Of a DNA stretch of 64,000 nucleotides, positions 11,766 to 24,399 are shown one piece after another. A model generated the notes under the pieces. That model saw nothing but the letters and a program-made list of their open reading frames with translations, was not told the DNA's origin and ran no database searches. Position 1 is the stretch's first letter; every line of letters starts with the position of its first letter. The DNA is from Poa pratensis. Its lineage: Eukaryota; Streptophyta; Magnoliopsida; Poales; Poaceae. A program made the position numbers and the translations under genes. Where the stretch lies: assembly GCA_947311845.1 (NCBI GenBank), contig CAMZMU010000123.1, positions 13,917,347 through 13,981,346 on the forward strand. Reading direction: 5' to 3'.

Positions 11766-13727
11766 TCAATCAATCTTGACTGATGAGAAAAGGTAGTGAA
11801 CGAAAGAGAATGATGTCAGGAACCCAACAGTCCCAGTAGCTAGCATAATGGCAAGGGAGACAATGAAAGCATATCCAATATATAGTGTAGCGGAAACTGG
11901 CCCACTCAGACTTCTGAGATCAAACACCAAGTAGTTGATAGAGTAGAGGAACACATAAAATGCCACTGCTCCAGAGGCAAAGAAAGCTTTCCACCACCAC
12001 CTCCAGTCTTCAGCACAGAGATGCATGTAGGTAAGAACAACAGATACCTCAGCACATACCACAACCAGCAAAAGGAGCACAACAAGGAGGAACCCGAACA
12101 CATAATAGAACCTTCCGAGCCAGATACTTGAAAGAATAAAGAAGAGCTCAATGAAGAGTGTTCCGAAAGGTAGAGTTCCAGCACCAAATATGAGGAGCCA
12201 TGAGTAATTCTTAGTAGGGATTTCTCTTGGTATTTGGTTGGTTCGAACAGGGAACTCAATTGGCTCAGCCCTTGTTCCAAGGAAACCACCTAGAAGGGTA
12301 AGTGGCACAGAGATACAGAACCACAAGGACAGAAGTGTGAAGAAAAGTGAGATGGGAAGGGCTCCAGTACTATTTCTTGACCACAGCATGAAGTTTAATA
12401 CAGTTAGGACAATGAAGACAATGCCAGGAAAGAAACATGCAGTTGACCACGAGACAGACCTCCATCCCTCAGAGGTTCCTTTTACAGTCCTCCAGAGCCT
12501 AACAGCAGCATATCCAGCCAAAATTCCAAGTAACATATAAAGGAATATCATCCCTGTCAACAGCATCCCCCTAGAGGCAGGAGACATGAATCCAAAGGTA
12601 GCAAAGAAAATGGTGACAACTGCCATACCCAGAATTTGAACCCCATCGCCAATCATGACACAGAAAAGTTTTGATGAGGTTGGCTCTCTGAAGACATCTC
12701 CAACGACTAGTTTCCACCCAGAGAGTTCCTCATTCATCTGAGCTTGGGCCTCCTTATCCAGCTCCTCATATCTAGTCAAGTCCCTCCTCACTGTCCGCAA
12801 TAAGATGACAAAAACAATTCCAGCCAAGAACAGTATCACCATCAATGAGTTCATAATCGAGAACCAGTGAATTTTCGCACCATCCATCTTCAGGTATGCA
12901 TCCCACCGTGATGGCCATCTGATGTCACTGTTTACAAATTCAACGTCATACGTAAAAGTAATCTGCTCCTTCTCCCTGATCATTTGAGATTTCTCCAACT
13001 CCATAGGACAGCTCACAGCATCAACCTTTTCATACATCGTAAGCTTCGACATGGCTTCAGGATCACGCTTCACACTGCATGGGACTACCTCAAATCCCAC
13101 TATCTCGAATCCAGACCTGGCATCTGTGTCAGGGTCAGAGATCACTTCCATTCCTTCCCCAGTTCCAACTACCCTCACTTTACTTCCTTCATACTTATGG
13201 ACCAAGACCTTAAATTTCAGGTGATTAATGATGTATACATCAGAGCCACCTTCTGGTGTATAACCAACTGGATAGCCTGTCCACTGAATGGTCATTCCAT
13301 TCTGCTCTGTAAACCTCCTCACAGGAAGATTGTCAAGAATCATGTTTACCTGGTAGAGGTCCCTGCTTCGCTGCTTGAGGAGCTTCACATCAACCTCATC
13401 AAGTGGGATTGTGGTACACAGATAGAGTGATTCATTGACATTAACACGGAAACGGTAAGGGGAATTATCAATCTGGTCACCCATAAGGAGCTCCCCCAGA
13501 TTTTCAGCACTCTTCTTTATCCCACCTGGAGGACGGCAGTAGGGGAGGCTGTAGTAGCTGAATGGCAGCTCTGTCTCAATGGATGTGAGCGAATTCACCT
13601 TTGCCCATATCTCCTCGCCTTGCCGGTATGTGTGCATGTAACTACCTGGCAAGTAGAATGCCTCACAAGCAGGAGCCATCACAAGAAACACCAGTAACAA
13701 AGCAGAGAATATCCATCCCTTGGCCAT
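11766..13727 (-). CDS. Transmembrane 9 superfamily (TM9SF/TMN, EMP70 family) protein
   Basis: An intact 653-residue nonaspanin. I chose the ATG at 13727 (MAKGWIFSALLL) because it opens a clean signal peptide of about 25 residues ending before FYLPGSYMHTY, as in the paralogue. An upstream in-frame ATG would read through the leader-intron acceptor. A lumenal domain reaches about residue 280. Nine hydrophobic segments follow, with the family hallmarks PSRWDAYLKMDG before the first, IPREIP in a loop, and GTLPFGTLFIELFFILSSIW. The end SSVKID provides the KXD Golgi-retention motif. The length matches the family, and there is no stop or frameshift in one uninterrupted exon. Family members sit in Golgi, TGN or endosomal membranes and are implicated in membrane-protein sorting and metal homeostasis. 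It is closely similar along its whole length to the gene 4.8 kb away in the same orientation, indicating tandem duplication. Confidence 0.95.
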   Translation of the reverse strand: MAKGWIFSALLLVFLVMAPACEAFYLPGSYMHTYRQGEEIWAKVNSLTSIETELPFSYYSLPYCRPPGGIKKSAENLGELLMGDQIDNSPYRFRVNVNESLYLCTTIPLDEVDVKLLKQRSRDLYQVNMILDNLPVRRFTEQNGMTIQWTGYPVGYTPEGGSDVYIINHLKFKVLVHKYEGSKVRVVGTGEGMEVISDPDTDARSGFEIVGFEVVPCSVKRDPEAMSKLTMYEKVDAVSCPMELEKSQMIREKEQITFTYDVEFVNSDIRWPSRWDAYLKMDGAKIHWFSIMNSLMVILFLAGIVFVILLRTVRRDLTRYEELDKEAQAQMNEELSGWKLVVGDVFREPTSSKLFCVMIGDGVQILGMAVVTIFFATFGFMSPASRGMLLTGMIFLYMLLGILAGYAAVRLWRTVKGTSEGWRSVSWSTACFFPGIVFIVLTVLNFMLWSRNSTGALPISLFFTLLSLWFCISVPLTLLGGFLGTRAEPIEFPVRTNQIPREIPTKNYSWLLIFGAGTLPFGTLFIELFFILSSIWLGRFYYVFGFLLVVLLLLVVVCAEVSVVLTYMHLCAEDWRWWWKAFFASGAVAFYVFLYSINYLVFDLRSLSGPVSATLYIGYAFIVSLAIMLATGTVGFLTSFSFVHYLFSSVKID

Positions 13728-13760
13728 GATTACCAGTCCCAGACAACCTCTGCCTAACAC

Positions 13761-14521
13761 CTGAAACCAAAGGAAGCACATCAACAGTCAGTTCCTCCAA
13801 CTATAAGCCATGTGCCAAGCAAATGTATCAGAACCAAATATAAACCAAACATCACGATATGGCTAGTCGAGAACTTGACAATTGTCCCTAAGCAGCATAA
13901 CATATGCAGATTTCACAACGAAATCAGCTAAAGTTCTGGCCGAAGGTGCTAAATGAGATAATAAAACAATTAATAGTCGTTTCCATCCATATTCAGTTGT
14001 TCAGTGACATACCAACCAAAAGGAAATAAAGATCCATTGGCTAATTGCTGCCAGGGAGAATAAAATAAGACGCGCATGCACCAGATGCTCGCCAAGACCA
14101 CTTTCGTGAACCAGAAAAAAAGGCATCCATCATTGTAACAGCGCATCTCGCATTGGCGCAACCAGGCATGCGGCAGATGTCCTGTTTGTGACTAAGTAAG
14201 TACGACCTAAATCAGTCAATTGGGTTCTAAAACACTAAATCACAGCAATTATAAATCTGGAAAAGTAGCACAGGAATTGCTTCAGGTATCGCTCAAACAT
14301 TTGCTCAGTGCGAACCTAGGAACCAAAATCAGTTACGAACCGCGGTACCGGAGCGTCTCAGGCGAACAGATCTACGCCGCCGCCAAGCGAATGGGTAAAA
14401 CAGGAGCAGCGTAACCACGAATCCACGCGAGCTAAGGCCGACCCAGATCTAGAAGAATCAAGCGACGGCGCGCATACTGGAACGCGAATGAGATGGGCAG
14501 GAGGAGTGGATCGATCCGAAC
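13761..14521 (-). other. 5'UTR intron of the second TM9SF gene
   Basis: The acceptor CTTTGGTTTCAG ends at 13761, 33 bases before the ATG. A plausible donor GTGCCAG|GTTCGG places the GT at 14521-14520. The intron of about 760 bp mirrors the paralogue's leader intron. The acceptor is convincing; the donor is the best available candidate. Confidence 0.55.
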
Positions 14522-15718
14522 CTGGCACCGGAGATGAGAAGCGACGCTCGTCGGCGTGAGCGGCACACAGCTAGCAGCAGCGAACCAACCAACTGCTCAG
14601 TCTAGACATTTCCCTTCCCCGAACTAATGGTGATACCGCCATCTGATGGGCCCATTTGGGCTTTCATTGCTAGGTTACGTGAGGGATAGGTTGGGCTGTG
14701 CTTTGCCTTCTTAGTGGAAGATGGGCCGACGCCCGTGGGGAGTTTACGCTTATGGGCGTGGGTTCAGCTGATCACGTTCCGTCTTCGCCGCCGTAGCCAC
14801 CGGCCACCGCCAGCCCGCCACTTTCTCTCACCGTGACGGCTCCACCTCCGTGGCGCCGCAGGCCGCCAGAGCTGTAATATACAGAGCGCACGGAACTTAG
14901 TCCGGTAGCGACTGCCCCGTGCGACTTGCGGCTTGGGCTGGGGTTTGAAGGCATCGGCCGTCGCCGGCTCCGGCGTGCTGCGGGCACGGGACGCCGCTTC
15001 CAAGGGGCCTCGGGATCAAGGTGTTAGTTCGCGTTGTGGACCTTTACATGGACACCAGGAACACGAGTTCTGAAGATAGGTTTGCAGTTCTGAGGAGCAT
15101 TGGGGATGAGTACATATATGAGGAAGAGCTCCGCCTCCTGCTGAAAACGAAGCCTGCTCCCATTTGCTACCTTTGGTTTGAGCCATCCCCCATGATGGAC
15201 ATAGAGCAGGTAAAGCAATGGGAAAAACTGCTGTAGCATTTTTTTCTTCGAGTGCTTGTTACTGAACCTTAAGAGTATCTACCAAGGATGATACGAGATT
15301 CAGTTTTCATGCTAAGTTTCAAGTACCGCTCAGTTTACTGGGAAAGCATTTTGAACAGATGTTATAGGTTTACGGGTTGATGCAAATGGCACTATATATG
15401 ATTTTTATGATGCACCTCTCATCTTAGGCACTGCTCAAGACGCCGTTTTGCTTTATGTTTCTGTGTAGTAACAATTGCTCATGTCCAGTTTGTTCTAACC
15501 CGTAACATAGTATCTGCAAACTAATTGCTTGCATGGGCCTCCTCTCATCTTGCAGGGGATTATGAAGACAATCTTTGTCAATAAGATGGTCAAAGCTGGT
15601 TTCATAGTCAAAATATTGATGGCAGACTGGTTTCTGCAGCGGCACTATAATATTGGAACTGACCTGAAGAAAATTCGGACCATTGGCTACTACAATATTG
15701 AGATGTGGAAAGCAGCTG

Positions 15719-16758
15719 GTATAAAAAAAATGAAATCGCTGGGCACTAGCACCCAGGATTTTTGATATAGTAGAAACCCACCCGCGTGAGAATAGAACGA
15801 ACAGAGAAAGCGACGCCGAGAGCGGGAGGATGCGGCGGCGCTGACCAGCGTAGGACGCACGCGCATCTCTGGTTCCTGGTTCTTCCTGGCAATTTTTTTG
15901 AAAAGGACCTAACAATCAGAAGAAACAAAATTCAAGGGGTCTTTTGTAAAAAAACAGACTGCCACGTCATCGACTTAACGCCCGCCGTGACGGAATGACC
16001 AAAGTTTGTCAAATCCACAACTTTGTGATCAAGAATTGACGTTTCGCAACTTGGTGACCAATACTTCCTTTCTGCGCAACTTCGTGACCTCCGGCGCGTT
16101 TCACTCTAAATAAAATTGTGTCAATCATTTCCAATCGGAGGGAGAATCTTTTTAACATAGAACATCGCTACTTTTGTTTTGTTTTTGTTTGTGAGGACAA
16201 ACAAGTGCCCAAGTTGTGCCAACTTTAACATTAGAGATGTTAAAGATATCAATTAGTATGGTTGTATGTTTAATAAAATTAGGTAGCACAACACAAACAG
16301 TATACTTTATGACCTTATTAAGTCCCTAAAAAAGTTTAATGTCTTATGTGTGTGTAGCTAGGATGTGGGGAAACGGATCATATGGTATGTTTTGTTTTAT
16401 TCCTCTGAAGTGAATCTAAACTAATTTACTAGCAAACCATGCAGGACTGAGATTTCACGGATATGTCACTGTAAGCCAGTTATTTGAATGAAGCACCCTT
16501 TCTTCTTCCATGTTCTACTGTAGACCATGCATTTTCCTTTTGCACAATCCTTTCAGCTTACCATGTTCTACTGTAGACTGCAATTTTCCCTTCTGCATAT
16601 CTGCAACGGGTTTCGTGATCACTGTATCCCCACGTAGAGGAATTGTTCATAATGGACAAAAAAAACTAGTTTCACAAACGACTTATGAGCAGCCTGTTTA
16701 GGAGTATATTTCTTCACCGTGACCGGGAGATCAAAATACTTTCTTTTTGTAGTTGCAG
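15719..16758. other. Foreign or decayed DNA replacing TyrRS central exons
   Basis: Family alignment expects the exons encoding the middle of the Rossmann domain here, and they are not present. From about 15735 the sequence turns GC-rich and then has repeated 'CAACTTTGTGA/CAACTTGGTGA/CAACTTCGTGA' phrases (15995-16095). This looks like an inserted, unclassified repeat. I could not define its ends. Confidence 0.4.
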
Positions 16759-18103
16759 GCAGACATATGGCTCTTTAGCATGGATTATCGAGACATTAAC
16801 TTGCTAGCCAGAGATTACTGTGAAGATATAAGTAGGGAAACCAAACCAGCTATTATGCTGCACAGTATCCTGATTGAGACATTCTTCTTTGTTTATGTTT
16901 GTTTTTTGTGTGTCATCCAGTTTGTTGCTTGATTTTTTGGAGCTTGGACCCTGATATTCTATGCAATATATCCTTAGCTTGAAGCACAGATATGCTACCT
17001 AGTTTACTAGAAGACCCTGACTTTCAGGACTTGAGAGATCTAGGACGGACTATCTTCATGCACGATGAGGAGGTATCCAGTGTTGTCATCTTGTATGGCA
17101 TATAGTTGTCCTTTAGTGCTAACTCTTGTTATATCATACTGTACGTACGTTTTGCATCTCAAGATAAATCTGCATAATTGTTTCAGTTCAAGAGTTCTGG
17201 AGGTGCAAATATTCCAATCTCCTTGCAAATAATTCGTTATTATTTAGTTAAAATGTAATCATGCAATAAACTTATACAATCTTGGCTTATGGTGAACAAT
17301 AATGCAATTTTATTTTTTCTCACAAATCTGTCCGAGAGTGTAGGAGTTTTCGCTGTCAAGTTGCACCGTACTTCCTCTCTCAGCTTCTAGAAAAAGCTAC
17401 TACTATAAGAGGTTGTATGATGCAATTGCCATCTTTAAATTAAAAGAAGCCTGAAGATTCTTGTACAGTATAAGAGCTTCATGTCAAATTGTGTTATTTT
17501 GCTCCATTTGTTGAGTCCTTTTAAATATGATCAAGTAGCTCGACATTAAAACTTCCTTGGTGCTTCTGTTTCATTTTGATTTTTGCCAGTGTAACTTCGT
17601 AGAATCATACGCATATGTAACAATAGCATGCTTATTTTTGGTGGGCAATCTGGTTTGTGTTTTCGCCTTTTCGGGACAATATATAGCTCTCATGTTCACT
17701 GTATGCTATGAAAGACCGAAAGAGTTTGTAAAATGTTCTTCTCTTTATTGCAGGATGATTTAAATGGAAAAATAGAGCGGGCTTTCTGCCCTCCAAAAGT
17801 AGCAACTTCTAACCCTTGTTTGGACTACATCAAATATGTTATCTTCCCTTGGTTTGGAAAGTTAGAGGTAAGGAAGCGAATGCTGATAACAAGTAAGGTC
17901 CCTTTTTAGTGTGGAAGATTGACCTTCTAATTCACCAGTATATATATACGTACTGTGTGTGTGTAACTCTATATATAGTTATGAATACTTATATATACCA
18001 TCACTGTAACTCTACATTAAATAGCCAGTCAGCATAGCTTACTTTGGTTCCAGTCAACCAAAGATTTTTGTTGCCAACAAATCTACCATGCTCAAAGTAT
18101 AAT

Positions 18104-18283
18104 TGTTGGACTGTATATGGGATGTGTTCCGTACTGCACTGTGTATCTATTCTGGCTCATGTGGCCCATTAACTCAAGTGACCCAGAGGGGTATATAAGT
18201 GGAGCTGTCTGTGTGGAAACCCTAAGATATAGAGAACAAGGAGTTGGCGGCTGCTCTCAGGTTAGCCACTCTCAACCTCTACA
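18104..18283 (+). repeat. 5' LTR of copia 1
   Basis: 180 bp, TGTTGG...CTACA, with a TATATAAG box near 18191 as core promoter. The pair to 26387-26568 is obvious by eye from the shared GAAACCCTAAGATATAGAG segment. Confidence 0.93.
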
Positions 18284-18296
18284 TGGTATCAGAGCC
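18284..18296 (+). other. tRNA primer-binding site of copia 1
   Basis: TGGTATCAGAGCC directly follows the 5' LTR. This is the usual copia site complementary to the 3' end of initiator methionine tRNA, used to prime minus-strand DNA synthesis. Confidence 0.85.
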
Positions 18297-18467
18297 ACCG
18301 ACGATGGTGGTGGCGGCGCCGGCGACAACCGGGACGGAGATGAGGGTGCTCCCGATGTGGTTGATCTGAGGAGCAAGCGTGGGGTGGTGTGTGGTCTGCT
18401 GCAGGTTCCAGCAGATCTGAAGGAGGCTGAAGGCAGTGGTGCTCGTGGTGAAGCTGTGCTGCTGTGA

Positions 18468-19265
18468 GTGGAGATGGGGGACGTGACAAAGGTGCTTGAG
18501 CAGCTAGTTAACCTGCTAGCTGCAAAGAAGGAAGATGGGGCTTCTTCTGAGGAAGGTAGGCAGCCAAACCCAAGTGGGGAGGTGCAGTATAAACTTGAGC
18601 TCATGCCAAATGAGATCAAGCTGGAAGGGGTAGGAAATTATCTCAGTTGGTCCAGGAGAGGGATGTTGATTCTGAGGACGAAGTCAGTGGAAGGGTGCGT
18701 GCTAGGAGAGGTCAACGAGCCTGAAGACAAGGTTGGGCAGGAGTGGAAGAAGTGGAATGCTACAGATTCGCTAGTTCTCACTTGGTTGTTGAATTCCCTG
18801 ACACCGGCTGTTGCCGCATCTGTGGAAGCTCTTTCTACATCATTGGAGGTATGGGATGCTCATCTTGCCCCCTTGGTGCTGCCTCATTCTGAATGAATGG
18901 CAGCAGCGAAGAAGTGGATTGAGGACAGAAGGGTGCTAAAATTCTTGAAGGGACTGAATCCTACGTTTGAGGGAAGGAGGGCTGCACTAATGCATCTTCC
19001 TCAGCTGCCTACTTTGGAACAGGCCATTGCAGCTATGGGACAGGAAGAAACTAGGCTGAAACATATTGAAAAGGTGGAGTTAGTACCTAAACCAGCTTAC
19101 TATGTGTCTAATAGGCCAGAGATCCGTGATTGTCACAATTGCGGAATTAGAGGGCATCTAAGTTACAACTGCACTGCTCCAAGACTGGCCAAGGAAGGGT
19201 GTATAGCCGAGGAAATTACAGGGGAGTTAGAGACAGGAATGCGGGGCATTCAAATTATCAAGTGA
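18468..19265 (+). pseudogene. Copia 1 gag (capsid/nucleocapsid), broken
   Basis: The capsid-type region contains LEGVGNYLSWSRRGMLIL and further UBN2/retrotran-gag-like sequence. An in-frame TGA at 18894-18896 interrupts it, and the frame then continues to a CCHC zinc knuckle, CHNCGIRGHLSYNC, near 19130-19172. The knuckle has the canonical CX2CX4HX4C spacing. The downstream protease lies in another frame, so a second lesion falls near 19200. Confidence 0.85.
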
Positions 19266-22100
19266 GTGCTACAGCAAACATGTCAGTCATGGATGAAGGA
19301 TCATCACAGCCTAGTTCAGGCCAGAATGAAGTAAAGAAAGGGGATCAGCCGACAGATTCCAGCTTTGGACACTTTGCCCACTTTGTCTACACCGATGAAG
19401 GTAAAAATGAAAGTGCCTCTCTAGCTACGCATAGATTAAATTCAGAATGGATACTAGACTTTGGGGCATCCAAACATGTTGCTGGTTGCATTGGGGAGTT
19501 CGAGTCATATACGCAATTCCCTTCCATGCATCAACAAACAATTCAAACTACCGATGGTACTGCCCAGAAAATCAAAGGAACAGGAATAGTTCAGTGTACA
19601 CGAAATATTACGCTATCATCAGTATCATCAGTCCTGCATGTACCTGCATTTCCTGTGAATTTACTGTCTCTGAGTGCGCTTGTTGATCAGATAGACTGTC
19701 GGGTAATCGTTGACAAATATGTATTCTTTATACAGGAGAGGCTGAGTGGAAGGAAGATTGGAACATGAACCAGGCGTAGAGGCAAGTACATGGACCGTGA
19801 TGAATCATGCAAGCTAGGAGGTTCAGCTCTTGTTGCAGCACTGGTGGGGAAGGAGAAACTTGCTATGATTCATCATTGTAGAATGGGACATGTATCTTTT
19901 GATAAAATGAGTAAAGTCTTTCCGGATGTAATGAGTGAAGTTGATAAGAACAACCTTAAGTGTGATGCATGTGAGTATGCTAAACACACAAGAACCACCT
20001 ATGTGAGTAAGGGGCTGAGAAATATATCCCCGTTTATGCTTGTGCATTCTGATGTGTGGACATGTCCCATTGCATCTATTAGTGGAATGAAGTATTTTGT
20101 GACATTCATTGATTGTTATTCTCGAATGACATGGGTGTACCTTATGAAGCATAAGGATGAAGTGCTATCTTGCTTCCAGAATTTTTGTGCATATGTTAAA
20201 ACTCAGTTCAAGGTGCAGGTCCAGATGCTCAGATCAGATAATGGAACATAATACATCAACAAAAGATTTGGGGGGTTCCTATCTGACCAGGGTATTCTAC
20301 ACCAGACATCATGTCCAGACACTCCACCTCAAAATGGAGTGACAGAGAGGAAGAATCGCCACGTTCTAGAAGTGGCTCGATCATTGATGTACACCATGAA
20401 TGTCCCAAAATTTCTCTGGAGTGAGGTAGTGATGACGGCTACATTTCTTATTAACTGTATGCCCTCAAGAATACTAAATATGAAATCTCCTTGTGAATTG
20501 TTGCTAGGTGAGAACAAGTTTGTGGTTCCACCCAAGGTGGTTGGTTGCACTTGCTTTGTTGATCACAGGCCCTCGATGACAAAGCTTGATCCTCGGGCTG
20601 TTAAGTGCATCTTCATCGGCTACCCTATTGGACAACGCGGATACAAATGTTGGAGTCCTTCTGAACGGCGCACATTTGTAAGTCTTGATGTTACTTTCTG
20701 GGAATCTGACCCTTTTTATGGTGAAAAAACAGATTTGAGTATGATATTCGAAGGACTTGACCAGCCGTCTAATCCTACTGGTCAAGAGGGGGAGAATGCA
20801 AGCAACAACAGCAGCAGTGATGATGCCAACAGCTCTACTGGACAACAACATCAACCTCCTCTTCTTGTTGGGTCCATACCAATTGTTGTTCCAGACGTGC
20901 CACAAGAAAAATGTTGGCCAAAACCAAATGAAGAACATGCAACACGTGTGTACTCACGGAGGCCAAGGATTGAACCACAGGGGGAGCAACAACCACAGGG
21001 GGAGTTACAGGTTGTTGAAGCTGATTTGCTAAAGGAAAGTGTTGAGCCTGAGAGCACAAATGAAAATTCAGTTGGCAGCACGGTGGCGTCACTGGATTTG
21101 CCTATTGCTTTAAGGAAAGGGAAACAAGCAGTTACGTTGACACAAACCGATAGAGCAGGCTTCGTACACAACATCGATAATTATGTATCATATGAAGCTC
21201 TATCCCCTTCATACAAGGCATTTGTTGCATCTCTCCAATCAACTGCAATTCCAAGAGATTGGAGGGCAGCCAAGCAGGATCAGAAGTGGTTTGCTGCTAT
21301 GAAAGAAGAATTGGATGCACTAAGGAAGAACAAGACCTGGGAACTGACTAGTCTTCCTAGAGGAAAGAATGCAGTCAGTTGTAAATGGGTCTATACCATA
21401 AAGCAAAGTCCTGAAGGGAAGATAGAAAGGTATAAAGCAAGATAGGTGGCTAGAGGATATAGTCAAACATATGAGATTGACTATGATGAAACCTTTGCTC
21501 CTGTGGCAAAGATGAACACAGTAAGGGTTCTGATCTCATGTGCAGCAAACTTTGGATGGCCATTACACCAGCTAGATGTCAAAAATGCTTTCCTTCACGG
21601 AGATCTACAAGAAGAAGTTTACATAGAAATTCCCCCAGGCCTAGCTTCAGCTGAAACTGAAGGTAAAGTGTGCAGACTAAAGAAGGCGCTCTATGGATTA
21701 AAACAATCCCCTAGAGCTTGGTTTGATCGATTTAGAAGAGTTGTGTGCGAGATGGGATATGGACAGTGTAATGGTGACCACACTGTATTCTATAGGCATT
21801 CAAACCAGAAGATCACAATTCTAGCTGTGTATGTGGATGATATCATAATCACAGGAGATGATGCAGTGGAGATAACAAGGGTGAAGAATTGTTTAAGCAA
21901 AGCCTTTGAAGTCAAAGATCTTGGACAACTTAGATATTTTCTTGGAATAGAGGTGGCAAGGTCAAAGAAGGGAATAGTCCTATCGCAGCGCAAATATGTC
22001 TTGGATCTTCTTAGTGATATGGGAATGATGGAATGTTGTGCAGCTCTAACACCCATGGATCAAAACCAGAAAGTAACAACTCAATCTGGGGAACTCGTAG
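19266..22100 (+). pseudogene. Copia 1 pol: protease, integrase, reverse transcriptase (5' part)
   Basis: Domains in order are: aspartic protease with DFGAS in place of the usual DSGA (near 19459); a pre-integrase zinc region; integrase core with HSDVW, RSDNGT and PPQNGVTERKN; and RT with LDVKNAFLHGDL and the catalytic YVDD near 21830. Stops at 19766 (TGA), 20249 (TAA) and 21443 (TAG) all fall in the same frame and break it. The protein is then cut by the Helitron after the GEL-V codons at 22100. The altered protease triad residue and the stops make it inactive. Confidence 0.9.
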
Positions 22101-22199
22101 TCACCACTAATATAAAAAGAGCCAGAGTGACAGATCCGAGCGATCTCCACCGTCCACACATCAAGATCCAACGTCCCACGTCGTGCCAATGATGTATGA

Positions 22200-22880
22200 T
22201 GTGCACATCGAAAATAAACCGCGTGAAAACTGCCGTTAAACTAGCGCAATCTCCTCCCGTAAAGAAAATCCCCAAATCCACTAGCGATCCCCTGCCCCTG
22301 CCAACCGCCATCTTCACATCATCGCGCCGCCGCTCCATCCCTTGGTCCTCGCCCATCTCTGGCAGTGGTCGCTGTTGATCCGCACACCGTCCATCGCGCT
22401 GCTTGCCGTCGATCTGCCTAGCGTCCCTCACGACGCTGCCACGGCCGCACCAACCCGTTCGGCGGGCGAGGAGGTTGCGGCGACGTTCGGTGGCTGGTCG
22501 ATTTCGGGAGGTTTCTTTGTGATGGAGGCGGCTGCGGCGACGATGCTGGAGGCCGGGGTGGGGCGGGCCGAGCCTGGCCGCGATGCTCACCGAGATGTCG
22601 GCGCCGCTCGCCGTCGCGCTGGCGGCGCTGGCCACGCTGCCCAGCCTTCTGGGGCGGCTGCAGGTGCTCATCCTCCGCCTCTGCTCCCGCGGGAGGAGGC
22701 CATCTCCTCGCGCATCTCCACCTACTGCTCCTCCGGGGACGACGACTCCGAGGACGGCGAAGATGAGAGCGACGACGACGCTGCCACGACCGCACCAACC
22801 CAAGCCATCCGTTGCCATCGCATCCGGCAGCAGCCATCCTCCTCCGTCGAATCTCCAGGTCCTCGCTAACCACTCATGAC
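22200..22880. other. GC-rich island in Helitron 1, probable captured exon
   Basis: The base composition is strikingly different from the AT-rich Helitron body. Long overlapping frames exist on both strands, as expected from high GC. One plus-strand frame contains an acidic stretch (DDDSEDGEDESDDD). I do not recognise the source gene. Confidence 0.35.
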
Positions 22881-23577
22881 GCTTGGTGTCGCGCCACCCG
22901 ACGATGCAGCCGGCATTCCTCACCCACCTCTCCCGAACTGGCACCCATCAGCAAGGATAGGTTTTGCAGGTCACGGGGGATGATCGCCGGCCAGTTAAAA
23001 TTTACAACATCACCTGCATTGAGGTTCATCTTGGCCTACTTGTCCCGACTAGCATCGCAGCTTGTAACTGCAATTGTCATGATTCATCTGAAGCATGGTA
23101 TTCTTCTATTCTGATTGGTATAATTCTTCAAAGTAATAAATGCTTCAACTTTGATGCAATTCTCAAATTTTCTATAAATTGTCACAATTCCGGACCACCA
23201 AAGGCAGTGATTCTAACATGTATTTATTTCATCTCTCTTACCTATGCATATTAATTAAGGTTTGTAGACACCCATCATTTTACGTCGTTGTTTGGTTATT
23301 TGTGGTAAGCTACTAATAGTCCTATATAACCTTTTTTACATGGCAGAACTTTGGAAGCTAGAAAATCCATTACGCTTGACATGAAGTATCTCTATAATGC
23401 AGACTGCAGAGGGTCCGTGCAATATTCCAAAAGAGGCATTGGTTGATGTTAATTAAAGAGTAAGCTAATGCTTGTATATAGCGTGGTACAAAAGAGACAT
23501 TGGTTGATGTTGATTAAATATGGAATCTGATGCCATACCAACTTTCTCCAGTACCGTGATTCCAGGCTCATACTCAC

Positions 23578-23990
23578 CTGGGGTCTTTTCTTTGACTTCT
23601 TAGAACTAAGCACATCCATAGGTACGTTCTTCTCTGGATCCACACTGAACAAGTGCTTTAGATCAATAGGCTCTGGCTGGATCATTGCAGGGGCTTTATA
23701 TTTCAGCAGATGATGTAAATTTCAGCATATGTGCAGTGACTCGCTTTAGGTTTGGTCACCTAGACCATGTCAAACAGCTGTCGTCGGGGACAGAACATGA
23801 TAGTGTTGTAATCTCGAGACCTAAAGACCTTGCTGATGAAGGCGCCCTTGGGGGCGAGGAACATGGTGGCCAGACAGATAACGTCAATCGCGAGCGTGGA
23901 ATGAAGCGGCGTCTTCCTATGCCCACGTGTCGCCTACGTTGGGCGAACCGTCGTGCGGGAGGACATCGAAGACGTCGAACCCCCTAGAGT
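23578..23990 (-). pseudogene. Captured fragment of an SPB1/FtsJ-type rRNA methyltransferase gene
   Basis: Minus-strand frames read FDVFDVLPHDGSPNVGDTWA, then ICLATMFLAPKGAFISKVFR, then SRDYNTIMFC. After a one-base slip they give KYKAPAMIQPEPIDLKHLFS and VDPEKNVPMDVLSSKKSKKRP. This order matches the FtsJ domain and following linker of the plant Spb1-type AdoMet-dependent 2'-O-methyltransferase that modifies pre-60S rRNA in the nucleolus. The catalytic fold is incomplete, and stops plus at least one frameshift break it. It ends at an intact donor, CCCAG|GTGAGT (23577), so genomic (unspliced) DNA was captured. No function is expected. Confidence 0.85.
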
Positions 23991-24399
23991 CCATGAGCCT
24001 ACGCATAGCGGAGCAGCACCTGGTAAACACCTATGTTCAGCTGCGTCACCACAACTTCATAAGATTCTTTTGTAGCTGCTTACATACTTTTGATTGTTAC
24101 GTTGTAATATTTGATAGCACATGCACCGGGAATGCAGAAAAAAATGCAGCTTGTTAGATACGCAAGCAGACTATGAGTTGTTTGATTCTGGGTATTCTTC
24201 CTTCTAAATTTAATGATACCCTTTTTGAAGGATGTAGTTTGCACCTCTTGACTGTCCTGAAACCAAGTTTGATATATCAAGGAAAATGAACTGTGGCCAA
24301 ACCTCATTATGTCTGCACCCCTTTTATGAATCTTGCGTGTTACCAGCTACGTCTTAATGACAATTACCTTATTCTTACTCCATGCACATTATTTATCAT

